Shown here: piece after piece, positions 35,121 through 44,057 of the stretch | Layout: every line of letters begins with the position of its first letter | How positions within the stretch are numbered: the stretch's first letter is position 1 | NCBI RefSeq assembly: GCF_005405105.1 | Contig: NZ_BJDK01000019.1 | Span: 1 to 64,000, forward strand | Length of the DNA: 64,000 nucleotides | Origin: Lactiplantibacillus dongliensis | Lineage (GTDB): Bacteria > Bacillota > Bacilli > Lactobacillales > Lactobacillaceae | Direction: 5' to 3' | The notes under the pieces: model-generated | Told to the model about the DNA's origin: nothing | The model's database searches: none | The model's input: only the letters and a program-made list of their open reading frames with translations | Program-made: the position numbers and the translations under genes

Positions 35121-36658
35121 GCCACCGTTACCTGTTGAGCAGCCACCACCCGGATCAAGCTTGTGTGGTGGTCAAAGTCGTAAAAGTTAAAGACCACCTT
35201 GTGCTTGGTTGGGTTTACTTTATCCTTACCAAAAGTCGTCTTAACTTTGTTTGATGGCGTCCCTGGTGTATCTGTACTCGTCTTGTGCCAGATCGCGTGG
35301 TTGTAAAATGGCCACTTCAAACTGGTATTCGGGTGCTTGCTCATCCACTCGCCTACATTACCAGCCAAATGGAACGTTACGACCTTGTTTGTCGCCGTCT
35401 GATACTTGGTCGTATTGATACTGGCCTTAAATTGGTGCGTCTTATTGATATCAGCTACTGAATTATGGGTAAACCCTGATACCCCCGATACACTCGTTAC
35501 GGTGAAACGATGTGGGATTGCATCAGATATATACGCACCCTTCTTAGCCATATTTAGCTTGGCCACCAGATTGTAAGCCATCGTATCATTCTGGTTAAGC
35601 AGTGTATTAGACTTGGTCGTCTTACCATTATAAGTAATTGACTTACCGATAGTTGAATTTGTGGGCTTCTTAGGATAGACCTTCAGACCTGAGAAGACGA
35701 ATTGGTCGACCCCATTGGCAGAACCATTAACCTTTAAATTAATCGTCTTCGTCCCAGTAGCCTTATACACGGCGGCTGCACCAGAATAATGCAACGATGG
35801 TCGTAAATCACGGTTCAAGGCATCATCCCAGATATAATGGATTAAGTCATCGGCATTTTTCTTAGTCTCTTTGACCTTCTTATGGGTCTTGTAATTGTAC
35901 CCAAAGCCAGAGCCTTCTTTCATATTACTTGGGAACTTCCACTCGTTCTTCATTCCAAATACACCCTTATTTGATGCATTAGGTCGATTAATCCATGAAT
36001 AAGTACCATCAATATTACCTAAAGGTTTCCAATAAGTCGTATCTGTTAGACTAGTCACATATTGATTGAAAGAAGTCCCCTCTTTGCCATCAAGATACAA
36101 TACTTTAGGTTCCAAGTCAGAATAGGCTAGCCCAATATAGTCATTGTCCCACTTAACCTGTTTACCAGTTACTGAATCATAAAACTGGAGTTTCAAGTGC
36201 ATCGACCGATCCAGATAGGTGTTATAACCTTGGTGTGTTGCCATTTCAATATTAAAACCACCATAAGGTTCAGTACCAACGAACTTAACGTTCTTACTGA
36301 AGTTAGACATGGTTACTTTAACATTAACTTGATGCTTCTTACCCGCCTTAGTAGTACTGGAATAATTGGGGTTATGGCCTAAATTCTTAAAAGTTACGGC
36401 AATCCCTGACTTAGCCCGATAGAAAGTTGACTTGGAATGTGAACTCCATTGAAAGGGCTTCTGACCACCAGTATTAGAGAACGAATATGAGACTTTGTCA
36501 TCACTAAATACTTGCGGTGCCCAAGTTACTTGATGTGACCCATCTTGTTCCGACCCCATCGCATGAGCGCTGTCAGTGGTCGCCCCTAGTGTCAATACGA
36601 CACCTGAAAGTACCCCTAGAGTGAGTAAAGAATATTTTAAACTCTTACGTAAATTCAT
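35117..36658 (-). CDS. large secreted adhesin-like protein with an isopeptide D2-type domain
   Basis: 513 residues; GAGGTGG before the ATG. Signal peptide to about residue 33 (cleavage near AHA). A beta-rich Asn/Thr/Lys-rich body follows. The segment AYNLVAKLNMAKKGAYISDA (about residue 360) is like the start of fimbrial isopeptide-forming D2 domains. The C-terminus ends HHTSLIRVVAAQQVTVA without a sorting signal, so it may pair with the LPXTG protein encoded just upstream (11 bases) in the same operon. Function unknown, probably surface display or adhesion. Confidence 0.7.
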   Translation of the reverse strand: MNLRKSLKYSLLTLGVLSGVVLTLGATTDSAHAMGSEQDGSHQVTWAPQVFSDDKVSYSFSNTGGQKPFQWSSHSKSTFYRAKSGIAVTFKNLGHNPNYSSTTKAGKKHQVNVKVTMSNFSKNVKFVGTEPYGGFNIEMATHQGYNTYLDRSMHLKLQFYDSVTGKQVKWDNDYIGLAYSDLEPKVLYLDGKEGTSFNQYVTSLTDTTYWKPLGNIDGTYSWINRPNASNKGVFGMKNEWKFPSNMKEGSGFGYNYKTHKKVKETKKNADDLIHYIWDDALNRDLRPSLHYSGAAAVYKATGTKTINLKVNGSANGVDQFVFSGLKVYPKKPTNSTIGKSITYNGKTTKSNTLLNQNDTMAYNLVAKLNMAKKGAYISDAIPHRFTVTSVSGVSGFTHNSVADINKTHQFKASINTTKYQTATNKVVTFHLAGNVGEWMSKHPNTSLKWPFYNHAIWHKTSTDTPGTPSNKVKTTFGKDKVNPTKHKVVFNFYDFDHHTSLIRVVAAQQVTVA

Positions 36659-36669
36659 TTAATCCACCT

Positions 36670-37638
36670 CTAACCTTTATCTACTTTACTGTGTTTACGT
36701 AACCACATTGCTAGTCCCGTACCCCCGAGACCAAACGCTACCAAAATACCTAAGATACTAGCGACCATCGTTTGACGCCGTTGTTCACCAGTGGTTGGTA
36801 AGTTTCCTTTACGCGAACCTTTAGCAACATTAACTGAACTGTTAGTTGTTGTACCAGAGTTATTAGTGGTATCACGATTACCATCGACCTTATTTGAATG
36901 CGAAATACCGGTGTTAGTATGGCGATCTGGTTGCTTCGACTCATTATCAGTACCCCGAGAAGCACTAGTCTTAGATACCATCCCTGTATCCCGGTTAGAA
37001 CGCTTAGGGTGCTTAACTTTAGTCACGGTAATATTGGTCTGTTGATTACCATAATTAGTTGACGAACTATCAGTACTGACCGAATTACCCTTGTCTTTAT
37101 TATTAACTTCGTTTGGAACATTCGAAGTGTCAGCGTCCTTGATTGGGTCTACGTGACTGTTATCAGTAGCATTATCGCCTGTATTAACAGTATTATCACC
37201 GCCGTCTTTACTATCTTGTGTTGCCCCTTCACCACCAACATCAACACTATTGTTATTCTCTTCATAATCGCCCATAGTGCCATCATCGTTGAACCTACTC
37301 GTTGGCAGTTGTAAATTATGCCACGCTGTGTAAATCTGTGCTTTAGTTGCGGACTTGTCATCATACACCTTTTGGGCAGCCTTCTGATATTTTGTAATTG
37401 GGGTGATATAACTAATATCAAGATGTTCAGTATGCGATAGGATTAACTTAGATTTATTAATCAACTGTTTCAATTCAGTCTTAGTAGTACCAATACCATT
37501 ACTCAAATCAGCATGGATAGCCATTGGATTACTATTGACCAGCATCGTGGTCGATAATGCCGATACCCCTGCTAAGGACACTGACAACAGACCTACCATC
37601 AATGTCTTAGATAAATACCCCCTGTTGCTAGCTTTCAT
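36670..37638 (-). CDS. LPXTG-anchored surface protein
   Basis: 322 residues. Signal peptide to about residue 43. A short helical FIVAR-like domain (about 55-115) is followed by a long low-complexity Asn/Asp/Ser/Thr stalk (about 120-280). The C-terminal sorting signal has LPTTG, a hydrophobic helix (ILGILVAFGLGGTGLAMWL) and a basic tail. Sortase A should attach it to peptidoglycan. First gene of a two-gene operon with the adhesin-like protein. Confidence 0.9.
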   Translation of the reverse strand: MKASNRGYLSKTLMVGLLSVSLAGVSALSTTMLVNSNPMAIHADLSNGIGTTKTELKQLINKSKLILSHTEHLDISYITPITKYQKAAQKVYDDKSATKAQIYTAWHNLQLPTSRFNDDGTMGDYEENNNSVDVGGEGATQDSKDGGDNTVNTGDNATDNSHVDPIKDADTSNVPNEVNNKDKGNSVSTDSSSTNYGNQQTNITVTKVKHPKRSNRDTGMVSKTSASRGTDNESKQPDRHTNTGISHSNKVDGNRDTTNNSGTTTNSSVNVAKGSRKGNLPTTGEQRRQTMVASILGILVAFGLGGTGLAMWLRKHSKVDKG

Positions 37639-37797
37639 AACTTACACACCCTTCATGTTTATAAAATCGACTATAATTTCATCATACAAGAATTGACTTA
37701 CAGCTAAGCCAATAACGTAGGATTAGGTATACAAGTGTAATTGCCATTCTAATCCATGACTATAAGGTATAAATACCGGCTAAAGATTGTGGCAAAT

Positions 37798-37828
37798 AAA
37801 AACACCCTGGAAATTAATCCAAGGTGTC
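37798..37828 (-). terminator. terminator of the SH3-like secreted protein gene
   Basis: ACACC..GGTGT outer pairs around TGGA/TCCA; on the minus strand the hairpin is followed by TTTTTA. It lies 20 bases beyond the stop at 37848. Confidence 0.7.
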
Positions 37829-37847
37829 CAATAAAGCTACATCACTA

Positions 37848-38726
37848 TTAATATTTAGCATCTTTTAACGCAGCATTAACATTGGCTTGTACGTCTTTAA
37901 CAGCTGAAGGATCAGTTTGTACCTCTTTAATGCTCTGAACATAAAGAAGCTTGTCAGTATTATATTCCCCAAGATACATATCATACGTAATCTTATGAAC
38001 AACACTAGCACTATCATTCATAGCATTGTGCTTTTCACCTAATGAATCCCAAGCATTAGGATAATTAACTAAAATGTACCCCAACTTATTAATACTATCT
38101 CGTAAAGTAGCCACCCCTTTAACTCCTTTATAGTTACTATCAGAGACAGTATCAACCAGCATCGTTAATTTTTTCTTATCAGTACTTACAGACTTAACAT
38201 TTGAAGTCTTTTTCAGTGGTACATAAACAGTCTTCTTAGCAATCTTAGTATTGGTAGTTGCTTTGGGTTGGATGCCCTTATAAGTCGTTACACTAGCGGG
38301 GGTCACAATACTCCCGTTCACATTAACCGTCTTATTGCTGGTACTCGTTACCTTACCCTGCTTTCCCTTTAAGTTGCCTGTCCAAATCCATCCCTTGACC
38401 GTCTTACTCTTATTGGTTACATACCGATAAGTTGCTTGCTTGCCCGTTGACTTGACCACCCGAACTGATTGGGTTGAATAAAAGGTCTTGGTCTTCTTGG
38501 AAGTCGTGTGCTTTGATAAGTAACGACTTGAATAAATCGTTACCCCCGTCTTAGGTGCCTTCTTAGTATAGGCAGACTTCTGATAATGCGTATTCTTGGT
38601 AATCTTAGTTACTCGAAACCCCTTGGTCTTCACCGACTTAGCCGAAGCACTGGTCGCCATACTCGTACCCCCTAAAGCGGCCGCTAAAGCAATTAATGAT
38701 ACTGATTTAAAAACACTACTCTTCAT
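37848..38726 (-). CDS. secreted SH3-like (SLAP/GW-type) repeat protein
   Basis: 292 residues; GGAGG before the ATG. Signal peptide to about residue 29 (ending SASA). A Lys/Thr-rich region then contains several short SH3-like surface repeats (TYRYVTNKSKTVKGWIWTGN is typical), and the final ~110 residues form a separate domain (TLRDSINKLGYILVNYPNAW). The repeats probably hold it to the cell wall. The C-terminal domain is not recognised. Confidence 0.75.
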   Translation of the reverse strand: MKSSVFKSVSLIALAAALGGTSMATSASAKSVKTKGFRVTKITKNTHYQKSAYTKKAPKTGVTIYSSRYLSKHTTSKKTKTFYSTQSVRVVKSTGKQATYRYVTNKSKTVKGWIWTGNLKGKQGKVTSTSNKTVNVNGSIVTPASVTTYKGIQPKATTNTKIAKKTVYVPLKKTSNVKSVSTDKKKLTMLVDTVSDSNYKGVKGVATLRDSINKLGYILVNYPNAWDSLGEKHNAMNDSASVVHKITYDMYLGEYNTDKLLYVQSIKEVQTDPSAVKDVQANVNAALKDAKY

Positions 38727-38769
38727 TATATTCCTCCATAATTAGTACATTCCTCTACATCTTTAACAA

Positions 38770-38910
38770 GTCATCAACCTCGTAACCAATGGCGTTAAAC
38801 ACCGCCAATTCGCTCAGCTAGGCTGACCGCGTAGACGGCTCAACGAGACCCTAGAGTTCGAGCCGAAATGCGATCAACCTAGTGGAGCGAGCGGCGAGGG
38901 CTAACGCTTA
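38770..38910. other. GC-rich non-coding patch inside the AT-rich element
   Basis: Between two leftward genes lies a stretch much richer in G+C than its neighbours, with short complementary blocks (CCTAG/CTAGG, CTCGAA/TTCGAG-like). No reading frame. It may be a recombination scar or an origin fragment; nothing specific can be named. Confidence 0.3.
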
Positions 38911-38914
38911 CTTG

Positions 38915-39502
38915 TTATATTTCACTTTTCTTCAAATGCCATCTATCATCATATTTGTAAACACTTTTTAAGCTTTCAGTATTTTTATAATCTGCTAGAG
39001 CTGCCACTATCGGATTAATACTATAACCAGTCTGATTCAACTCCATCGCATGAATTTCATCTTTTCCTACAACATTAGAAATTATGTTCATTATTTTTAC
39101 ATAGGTCTCTTCATCTGTATCTGAAATATTCCCAGTTCCAACTAAGAAATAAATATTTTCAGATTCTCGTAATAAACCTTTAATGGCCCTAATATTACGT
39201 TCAGTAATTCCAGTTTTTTCTTCATCTGAATCCTCTGAAAACTTATCTTTTTTCTCAATCATCACTGGTGACACATTCACAATAATGATCTTCTGATATT
39301 CTTTCCCAACGCCTGTTAGTAATCCATTAACGGTCTGATCACTTTGATTCCCGTTCGCAGTACTCGGATTCATCATCAATACAAATAATGTTTCTGGCTT
39401 ACTTGTATTAGAATTTACAATCTTTAACGAGTAACGACAATTACCATCAATATCGGCACTTTCACACGAAAAGCCTTGCGGATACGGATATTCATATGCC
39501 AT
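38915..39502 (-). CDS. DUF1643 family protein
   Basis: 195 residues; AAGGAGC before the ATG. FVLMMNPSTANGNQSDQTVN (about residues 40-59) and IIIVNVSPVM are the hallmark blocks of DUF1643, a family with a probable nucleotide-hydrolase-like fold that is frequent on plasmids and phages. Cellular role unknown. It sits between the surface-protein genes and the recombinase gene in the same orientation. Confidence 0.8.
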   Translation of the reverse strand: MAYEYPYPQGFSCESADIDGNCRYSLKIVNSNTSKPETLFVLMMNPSTANGNQSDQTVNGLLTGVGKEYQKIIIVNVSPVMIEKKDKFSEDSDEEKTGITERNIRAIKGLLRESENIYFLVGTGNISDTDEETYVKIMNIISNVVGKDEIHAMELNQTGYSINPIVAALADYKNTESLKSVYKYDDRWHLKKSEI

Positions 39503-39669
39503 ACTTAACAGCTCCTTTTATATTTATCCCTTTGAACAAAAATAATTTAGCGAACACTAGTAGTTGTTCTTTTGAGTATTTAACGGGTATCTGTCCTGTA
39601 ATATTTTCATGCCACCATTCGCTTAAATTTATTAATAATCCAAAGGTTTAAGCTCAATTTCTCTAATTA

Positions 39670-39794
39670 ACGACCGTTTTTTAGAGATATTACATAACTA
39701 ACAAATAAAATCTAAGAGCCTTGATTTAGCAGCATTCTATGTTGTTGATCAAGACTCTTTTTCTGTCTAAACTACGACTCTAAAAAACGGTCGT
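39670..39794. repeat. 17-bp inverted repeats beside the recombinase gene
   Basis: ACGACCGTTTTTTAGAG (39670-39686) and its exact complement (39778-39794) flank a terminator-like hairpin near 39713-39770. The arrangement, 54 bases beyond the serine recombinase gene, could be a resolution/inversion site or the ends of a small invertible or lost element. Confidence 0.6.
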
Positions 39795-39847
39795 ATTTTA
39801 AAGGTCAGCGCTTACACACTTTTATTATATTACAATGAGCTTTTTTA

Positions 39848-40462
39848 TCAAGAACGGTTTTTTCGCCGACTTAACTGGTGACGCTTGGCAATGTTATAGA
39901 CTGTGGCTTCCGACACACCGCAAGTGACGGCAATCTCACGAACAAGCGTATTTGAATCCCGATACAAGTCACAGATCTTATTGACAACTGCTTCCTCAAT
40001 TCGCGGTCGACCCAGTTGCACGCCTTGCCGCTTGAGTTCTCTCAGTGCATCGCTAGTCCGTTGCCGAATCGTATTAACCTCATATTCACTGAAGCTCGCT
40101 AACATCTGATACTGCAAGATACCCGTTGGCGTTGAAGTATCCAAGTGTTCCCGTAATGACACAACTTGTACACCAACCTCCGTCAATTCTTTAATCGTCC
40201 CAACTGATTTCAACATACTACGCGACAATCGATCTAACTTATAGACATCGAACTCTACCTGATTGCCTTGACGAGCATGCCGCTTAGCGAATCGTAACGC
40301 TCGCTTGAATTCCGGACGCGAATCGTCTGTACCCGAAAGTTGTTCTGAATAAATATACTGACACCCAGCTTTTTCTAAAGCACGTAATTGTAAGTCCAAG
40401 CCTAATTCTTGCCGATTCTCGGCTGTTGACACTCGTGCGTAGCCCATCTTAATCATTGTCAT
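39848..40462 (-). CDS. serine recombinase (resolvase/invertase, Pin-like)
   Basis: 204 residues; GGAGTG seven bases before the ATG. YARVSTAENRQ carries the catalytic Ser, and YKLDRLSRS carries the conserved arginines of the catalytic domain. The C-terminal helix-turn-helix (NTLVREIAVTCGVSEATVYN) is intact. Such enzymes resolve plasmid multimers or invert DNA. It fits the plasmid-like nature of the 34.2-40.5 kb segment. Confidence 0.93.
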   Translation of the reverse strand: MTMIKMGYARVSTAENRQELGLDLQLRALEKAGCQYIYSEQLSGTDDSRPEFKRALRFAKRHARQGNQVEFDVYKLDRLSRSMLKSVGTIKELTEVGVQVVSLREHLDTSTPTGILQYQMLASFSEYEVNTIRQRTSDALRELKRQGVQLGRPRIEEAVVNKICDLYRDSNTLVREIAVTCGVSEATVYNIAKRHQLSRRKNRS

Positions 40463-40611
40463 TATCAGTCACTCCTAATATTTTTATCGCTTAATCTACC
40501 TTAAGCTAATCAGTGATAACGCCACCACCGCAATGTCCCTGAGCAACAAAAAAGAAGGGGAGGGGTTCACTCCCTGTGCTGTCATATCATCCATAATTAA
40601 TTATCAGTAGT

Positions 40612-40744
40612 ACGCTTGGTGCTAGTTAAAATTGCCACTAACTAACGCCGGACTGGTCAGTATTAGCTTCCAAACGTGGCCACCACGTTCCAGCCGATTC
40701 TGGCCCAACCAGAGTGGCAATGTAAGCCAACAAGCACCAGGCGT
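40612..40744. repeat. internally deleted MITE copy, right border of the Rep element
   Basis: Both termini are recognisable (ACGCTTGGTGCTAGTT left; the complement of ACGCCTGGTGCTTGTTGG right). The interior keeps only the right-hand block CCACGTTCCAGCCGATTCTG. Total 133 bp. Flanking 9-mers do not match, so the target duplication has decayed or been lost by recombination. Confidence 0.8.
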
Positions 40745-40765
40745 ATCAAGCTTATTCACCGGCAA

Positions 40766-40810
40766 ATAAAAAGAGAGTAGCTCGCCTCAAGTTATATGGC
40801 GACCTACTCT
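40766..40810 (-). terminator. terminator of the AI-2E family gene
   Basis: AGAGTAG/CTACTCT outer stem plus CGCC/GGCG inner stem, with T-run on the minus strand; nine bases beyond the stop. Confidence 0.75.
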
Positions 40811-40818
40811 ACTATTAA

Positions 40819-41850
40819 TTATTTCGATGTAATTCGTTTCGGATGTTCAGAATCTTGGACCCCAAGAATATCTAAGAAGAACGCAACAATTGGAATCCCA
40901 ACGATCAAGCCCCAAGCACCTAACAAGCTTTCCATGATAATCAGCGTGATAAACGTGGCAAAGACCGGTAAATCGGTTCGATCAGCCATCAACCGTGGAT
41001 GTAAGAAGTAAGATTCAAACGCATGGATGATAATCACCAGCACAATAATCTCAGCGACCCGGACTAACCCGCCGGATGCAAACGCCAGTAAGGTCAAGGG
41101 AATCATCGATAACAGCACTCCCGCTACCGGTACTAGGCCTAAGATGAAGACGATGATCGATAACACCATAATGCTGGGCATGCCAATAATGACAAACCCA
41201 ATCGTCATTAAGACGGTATTAATGGTACAAATAATCAACTGCGTTTCAATAATTTTGCCTAAGATCAAGACGAACTTGCGCCCTAAAAAGTAGACATTAT
41301 GGAAGAACTTACTGAACCGCGATGTTAGGAATTGGCGACCAAAGCTCATCATCCGACCACGCGTTAACGTGAAGATAAAGCTCAAGAAGACCGCCATCAA
41401 AACGTGCGTAAAGCCGGTCCCAATATGACCAGCCTCTTTAATCCCAGTCACTAACAAGGTCTTCCCATTTTGAATCAACTCGCTACTATGAATCGCTTGA
41501 TCGACCCACTTATCAATATTCTCATTCCAGACCGGATGATTGGTGACCGCTTTTGTCAGCATATCCGGAATTACTTTTAACTGTGTGATTAGCGTTGGCG
41601 CAGCATAGGACACGGCCCCAATCAACACGCCAATGACGACCACGTACACCACAATCGCCGCAATCCAATACGGTAGATGCGTCTTCACGTTCAACCACCG
41701 ACTGACTTTTACCGCTAAAAAGGCAAAAATCACGGTCAGTAAGACAACCGTTGCAAAACCCCGCATTAAGTAAATGAGCACGATTAAAAACGCCAGCGTG
41801 AGATACATAGCCACGTCGTCACGCTTCAAAAAACGACTGATTCGATCCAT
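40819..41850 (-). CDS. AI-2E/PerM family permease
   Basis: 343 residues from the ATG at 41850 (GGGGGACC upstream). About eight membrane segments with the PerM pattern, including a long amphipathic region in the middle and the C-terminal block VLSIIVFILGLVPVAGVLL / GLIVGIPIVAFFLDIL. Family members export AI-2 or act as sodium/proton antiporters; the substrate cannot be told. Monocistronic. Confidence 0.88.
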   Translation of the reverse strand: MDRISRFLKRDDVAMYLTLAFLIVLIYLMRGFATVVLLTVIFAFLAVKVSRWLNVKTHLPYWIAAIVVYVVVIGVLIGAVSYAAPTLITQLKVIPDMLTKAVTNHPVWNENIDKWVDQAIHSSELIQNGKTLLVTGIKEAGHIGTGFTHVLMAVFLSFIFTLTRGRMMSFGRQFLTSRFSKFFHNVYFLGRKFVLILGKIIETQLIICTINTVLMTIGFVIIGMPSIMVLSIIVFILGLVPVAGVLLSMIPLTLLAFASGGLVRVAEIIVLVIIIHAFESYFLHPRLMADRTDLPVFATFITLIIMESLLGAWGLIVGIPIVAFFLDILGVQDSEHPKRITSK

Positions 41851-41921
41851 GAACAGGTCCCCCAAATCTTTTTACTACCGATTAAGTTGGCAGTCGTATC
41901 AAATGTCAATACATTACTTGT

Positions 41922-42325
41922 GCGCTTGGTGCTAGTTGAAATTGCCGCCTGCCGGTTGGATTCTAAAATGCTGGAACGCCATGGGCCATTTTGAAGCCAA
42001 AGACTGGTCTTCAAAACTGGCCTTGGCCTAAGTCCGAGCAACCCACTCGCACTAAAGCCAACGACACGGCTGAGCATTTTAGAATCCAACCTCTCGGCTA
42101 ACTAACGGGAATTAAATAATTAATCGTTAATTTTTTAATTCCCGTTAGTTAACGCCGGGCGGTCCAGAATTGGCTCAGTGGTGTCGTTTATCTTAGTCGG
42201 TGATTTTCCGACTTAGATAAAGCCCGGCTTGTGAGACCGGTCTGTGGCTCGCAAACGCGGCCACCACGTTCCAGCCGATTCTGGGCCAACCAGAGTGGCA
42301 ATTTAATTCAACTAGCACCAAGCGT
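41922..42325. mobile_element. full-length 404-bp MITE with 9-bp target duplication
   Basis: The ends are inverted repeats: GCGCTTGGTGCTAGTTGAA on the left, and on the right the complement of ACGCTTGGTGCTAGTTGAA. ATTACTTGT occurs immediately on both sides (41913-41921 and 42326-42334), a 9-bp target-site duplication. The interior has no reading frame but several strong hairpins: TTCTAAAATGCT/AGCATTTTAGAA, CTAACTAACGGGAATTAA/TTAATTCCCGTTAGTTA and TTATCTTAGTCGG/CCGACTTAGATAA. At least four other copies or fragments lie in the window. The autonomous parent is not visible. Confidence 0.88.
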
Positions 42326-42399
42326 ATTACTTGTCATTATAGCATTGCCCCCCGCAAAACGTGGGGTCAGCCACTTCCTTAAGCAAAACTTGACTTTCC

Positions 42400-42710
42400 A
42401 GATTTGAACCGGTAGAATGGTTTCAACATTAAAGAACGATTAAAAGATGAGTAGATTAGTTGTGGTGTTAAGCGAGCATTGGGTTGGTGGAACAATGTCA
42501 CCGCGCTGATTGAAGATGGTCTTGGATTAAGTTCACGTTGGTGAGTGACTATCACAAACTAACGTCGCCGCAACTGCCCGTTACCGCAGTTAGGGATCGT
42601 GACAACTGTCACCGTCCTTATGAGCAAGCGCCCAGCTTGGAACTCAGGTGGTACCACGACCAAACGTCGTCCTGATTGATTTAACGATCAATCAAGGACG
42701 GCGTTTTTTT
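42400..42710 (+). promoter_or_regulatory. T-box riboswitch, probably methionine-specific
   Basis: The T-box core CTCAGGTGGTACCACG is at 42643-42658, followed by a terminator (42665-42703, stem GTCCTGATTGAT/ATCAATCAAGGAC, T7). Upstream lies a long stem-I region with AGTAGA and the distal GGGTTGGTGGAA typical of T-boxes. Possible ATG specifiers occur at 42516-42518 (GAAGATGGT) or 42495-42497, which would read methionyl-tRNA; the exact specifier needs folding. Uncharged tRNA would permit read-through into the MetE-like gene at 42746. Confidence 0.88.
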
Positions 42711-42745
42711 CGTTCTTAACTAAAAAAATTATGAGGTGTTCAATT

Positions 42746-43873
42746 ATGACAGAATCGACTTTAACCGCACCATTTCGCTACGATGTCGTCGGTAGTTTAC
42801 TCCGGCCGACCGCTTTAAAACAAGCCCATGCCCAACTAGCTGCAGGTGATATTACCGCTGAAGCAGCCTTGCGGGTCCAACAAACCGAAATCAAACATAT
42901 CGTTGATGAACAAGTTAAGCTCGGCCTACATGCTGTGACCGATGGCGAATTTTCACGAAGCTGGTGGCATCTCGACTTCTTATGGGGCCTAACCGGCGTT
43001 GGTAAATACGACTATCATCAAAGTTATAAGTTCAAAGGTGACCACACCCGGACTGATAATGCCGAGTTGGTCGGCAAGGTTGCGTTTAACCCCGACCATC
43101 CCTTTTTCAAAGCTTTTAGTTACTTACAATCGATTGTTCCTGATGGCGTCTTAGCCAAACAAACGATTCCGTCACCATCAATGCTCTTTCGAGACAACCG
43201 TAGCGATAACTGGCATCAATTCTATGACAGTTGGGACGCGTATTTAGACGACCTCGCAAAAGCTTATCACGAAACGATTTTACATTTCTATGACCTCGGC
43301 TGCCGCTATATTCAACTCGACGACACCACTTGGGCCTTCTTAATCAGCAAGCTCAATGACGACCAGTTGTCCACCGCCGATCATGACCATTACTTACAAG
43401 TTGCCCAAGACGCCGTAACCGTAATCAACGCGTTATTAGCTGACCTCCCTAGTGACCTGACTGTAACAACGCATATTTGCCGTGGAAACTTCAAGTCGAC
43501 TTACCTCTTCTCTGGCAGCTATGATGTTGTCGCTGATTATTTAGGTCAGCTACATTATGACGGACTCTTCTTAGAATATGATAACCAACGCGCAGGTGGC
43601 TTTGACGTCTTAGACCGAATCTGGAACGGTGACGCTCACAAACGGATTGTCTTAGGGTTAGTCACATCTAAATTCCCAGAACTAGAAGCCAGCGACCATC
43701 TGATTGCTCGCATCCACGAAGCCGCGACGAAAGTACCACTAGCTAACTTAGCCTTATCCACGCAATGCGGCTTTGCCTCGACTGAAGAAGGCAATCAGTT
43801 AACTGAAGCCAATCAATGGGCCAAGTTACAACTGGTCATTGATACTGCTAACAAAGTCTGGCCAGAAGCTTAA
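42746..43873 (+). CDS. MetE-like cobalamin-independent methionine synthase family protein (YxjG/YxjH type)
   Basis: 375 residues from the ATG at 42746 (GAGGTG upstream). It corresponds to the C-terminal catalytic half of MetE: YDVVGSLLRP at the start, zinc ligands in THICRGN (HxC) and STQCGF (Cys near the end), and LEYDNQRAGGFD. The short form lacks the MetE N-terminal domain and probably methylates homocysteine from an unknown donor. Control by the T-box directly upstream supports a role in methionine supply. Confidence 0.92.
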   Translation: MTESTLTAPFRYDVVGSLLRPTALKQAHAQLAAGDITAEAALRVQQTEIKHIVDEQVKLGLHAVTDGEFSRSWWHLDFLWGLTGVGKYDYHQSYKFKGDHTRTDNAELVGKVAFNPDHPFFKAFSYLQSIVPDGVLAKQTIPSPSMLFRDNRSDNWHQFYDSWDAYLDDLAKAYHETILHFYDLGCRYIQLDDTTWAFLISKLNDDQLSTADHDHYLQVAQDAVTVINALLADLPSDLTVTTHICRGNFKSTYLFSGSYDVVADYLGQLHYDGLFLEYDNQRAGGFDVLDRIWNGDAHKRIVLGLVTSKFPELEASDHLIARIHEAATKVPLANLALSTQCGFASTEEGNQLTEANQWAKLQLVIDTANKVWPEA

Positions 43874-43880
43874 TGAACCC

Positions 43881-43923
43881 AAAAGGCTCTCGAATCTGTT
43901 AATCGATTCGAGAGCCTTGTTTT
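43881..43923 (+). terminator. terminator of the MetE-like gene
   Basis: A 12-bp perfect stem GGCTCTCGAATC/GATTCGAGAGCC with a 7-base loop and T-rich tail. Confidence 0.88.
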
Positions 43924-44057
43924 ATATTATATTCAATTAATTACGCGTGGTCCGTGACTATCATCCATGCATCTAAAACAATACTGGCTTGCCGATTACA
44001 AAATAGTTTAACTTCGTAATACGTGTTATACTAGTTAAAAGAAAGGGGGGGCTTATC

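Noticed and set aside
34227-40462. Integrated inovirus-like prophage
   Set aside because: A G2P-type Rep is present, but there is no Zot-like ATPase, no run of small coat-protein genes and no integrase; surface adhesins and a resolvase point to a plasmid-like element instead.
42400-42710. S-box (SAM) riboswitch before the MetE-like gene
   Set aside because: The conserved CTCAGGTGGTACCACG sequence followed by a terminator is the T-box hallmark; SAM-box core sequences are not seen.
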